A DNA stretch of 6,566 nt from Nitrospirota bacterium (GTDB lineage Bacteria; Nitrospirota; Nitrospiria; Nitrospirales; NS-4). Positions within the stretch are counted from its first letter, which is position 1, and each line of letters begins with the position of its first letter. The position numbers and the translations under genes were made by a program. Below the pieces are notes generated by a model. That model saw nothing but the letters and a program-made list of their open reading frames with translations. It was not told the origin of the DNA and made no database searches. Location: positions 1-6,566 of the forward strand of contig VBON01000038.1 in assembly GCA_005877525.1 (NCBI GenBank), read 5' to 3'. Positions 5,427 through 6,566 of this stretch are shown piece after piece.

Positions 5427-6566
5427 ATGCCCTCCCTTCTCCAGCCGGTCCGACATCGGTGGATCGTCCTTGCGCCGATCTTCCTTGTATTCTCTGCTCT
5501 GCTGGGACCCTTCACCATCCCCGCTCTTCCTGCTCCGGAGCATCGGTTCCGTCCGGCTCTTCCCGGCTATGTGTACCGCTTTCCCTGGGATCTTGGCAGC
5601 CATGACGAATTTCAAACCGAATGGTGGTATTACACAGGTCACCTCCTAAGCGCCGATCAGCACCGGTACGGGTATCAGCTCACCTTCTTTCGTCGCGCTG
5701 TCGCGTCGGAAGCCATCAGACAAAACCCTTCGCGTTGGGCAATGCGCAACATCTATTTTGCTCACTTCGCCGTCACTGATGAAGAGCACGATGAGTTTCG
5801 CTTCGCGGAGAAGATTTCCCGCGAAGGCCTCGGAAAGGCGGGAGCGGAAACCGGACGACTTGCAGTCTGGATCGACCAGTGGCGGGCGGACGGCGATGTA
5901 ACCGGCCATTTCCTCCATGCCGCCGATCAAGGCCAGGGGCTCGATTTAAAGCTGACCCCCCAGAAGCCTGCCGTTGTTCATGGCTATCAGGGGATCAGCC
6001 GAAAAGGCGACCTCGACGGAGAGGCCTCCCATTATTATTCCTTCACACGGATGAAGACCGAGGGCACACTGCTTCTTGATGGGCGTGCAATCCCGGTTAC
6101 GGGGCTAAGCTGGATGGATCACGAATTTGGCAGCAACCAGCTAGGGACCGAGCAGGTGGGTTGGGACTGGTTTTCGGTTCAACTGGAGGATCGCAGCGAA
6201 TTAATGTACTACCAGATCCGCCGACGGGACGGGTCAGTGGAACCGGCGTCCGCAGGAACCTGGATCCAAAGCGACGGTTCGAGCATTCCCCTCAGGCGCG
6301 AGGACGCGAGGATTGAGGTTCTAGAGGACTGGCGCTCTCCGAAGAGCGGCGCGCGCTATCCGGGCCGGTGGAGAATCACCGTGCCGTCCCTGAGACTGGT
6401 CGTCGAGCTGGTGCCAACCGTCCGCGACCAGGAACTGATCACGCGTTCCAGCACCCAGGTCACCTACTGGGAAGGGAGCGTCGCGGTGAAGGGTTCTCGC
6501 GAGGGAAGGCCTGTGTCGGGCGTTGGCTATGTCGAGTTGACGGGCTATGCCGGCGCACTCAAGCAA
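5427..6566 (+). CDS. Secreted AttH/CrtC-family lipocalin-like protein (3' end outside window)
   Basis: This belongs to the AttH / carotenoid 1,2-hydratase (CrtC) family of two-lobed lipocalin-like proteins, often annotated as 'predicted secreted hydrolase'. CrtC members hydrate carotenoid end groups; the role of AttH-type members is not established. The frame is open without a stop from ATG 5427 to the window end, 380 codons. Residues 1-36 look like a signal peptide or anchor: basic RHR, then WIVLAPIFLVFSALLG, ending near PALPA, with no lipobox Cys. Family motifs follow in order: EWWYYTGHL (65-73), HGYQGISRKG (from 185), SHYYS (201-205) and SWMDHEFG (228-235). The last visible block, VSGVGYVELTGYAG, is the usual C-terminal motif, so only a few residues are likely missing. 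A tga codon at 5391 closes the frame upstream and no other ATG or GTG precedes 5427. The start has no clear Shine-Dalgarno sequence. AttH homologues often sit beside ABC-transporter permease genes, but the neighbouring gene is out of view. No carotenoid gene is present here. Confidence 0.9.
   Translation, partial: MPSLLQPVRHRWIVLAPIFLVFSALLGPFTIPALPAPEHRFRPALPGYVYRFPWDLGSHDEFQTEWWYYTGHLLSADQHRYGYQLTFFRRAVASEAIRQNPSRWAMRNIYFAHFAVTDEEHDEFRFAEKISREGLGKAGAETGRLAVWIDQWRADGDVTGHFLHAADQGQGLDLKLTPQKPAVVHGYQGISRKGDLDGEASHYYSFTRMKTEGTLLLDGRAIPVTGLSWMDHEFGSNQLGTEQVGWDWFSVQLEDRSELMYYQIRRRDGSVEPASAGTWIQSDGSSIPLRREDARIEVLEDWRSPKSGARYPGRWRITVPSLRLVVELVPTVRDQELITRSSTQVTYWEGSVAVKGSREGRPVSGVGYVELTGYAGALKQ

Noticed and set aside
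5364..5642. Minus-strand frames opposite the start of the AttH-like gene, and + strand frames in the same stretch starting at 5383 and 5402
   Set aside because: They compete with the frame starting at 5427, which carries the family motifs continuously to the window end. None of the others shows a recognisable motif.

Overview
The window is GC-rich, densely coding bacterial chromosome. It carries six protein genes, two of them cut by the window edges. A Gram-negative host is likely: there is a signal-peptide protein with a BamE/SmpA-like tail, a secreted AttH/CrtC-type lipocalin-like protein and a PsiE-family membrane protein. A nitrifier-like lineage such as Nitrospirota, or a proteobacterium, would fit this mix, but the sequence alone does not settle the phylum. 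I see no RNA gene, insertion sequence, phage gene, CRISPR array or composition break. The region reads as ordinary core and housekeeping chromosome.

Left part (1-4184, all + strand): the 3' 541 codons of an acyl-CoA dehydrogenase of the long, VLCAD/ACAD9-like type come first. After a 104-bp gap comes a complete glutaminyl-tRNA synthetase gene (glnS, start at 1731). Thirty-three bp later comes a small ferredoxin-NADP-reductase-type flavoprotein. glnS and the reductase are probably co-transcribed; no functional link between them is evident.

Middle part (4185-5321): a 141-bp spacer with a G-run/C-run stretch precedes a small exported protein of 173 aa. This combines a DUF4124-like N-terminal module with a BamE/DUF2845-like C-terminal module. 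It converges tail to tail, with a 6-bp gap, on a minus-strand PsiE-family four-helix membrane protein. A perfect 16-bp GC-rich palindrome lies just inside the end of the PsiE-like gene.

Right part (5322-6566): a 105-bp divergent intergenic region separates the PsiE-like gene from a + strand gene for a secreted AttH/CrtC-family lipocalin-like protein (start 5427, still open at the window end). The spacer holds a perfect 8-bp inverted repeat with a 7-nt centre, the best candidate regulatory element in the window. I found no convincing undescribed system. The points worth a second look are this divergent region, the unusual segment of the acyl-CoA dehydrogenase near its catalytic glutamate, and the two-module exported protein.
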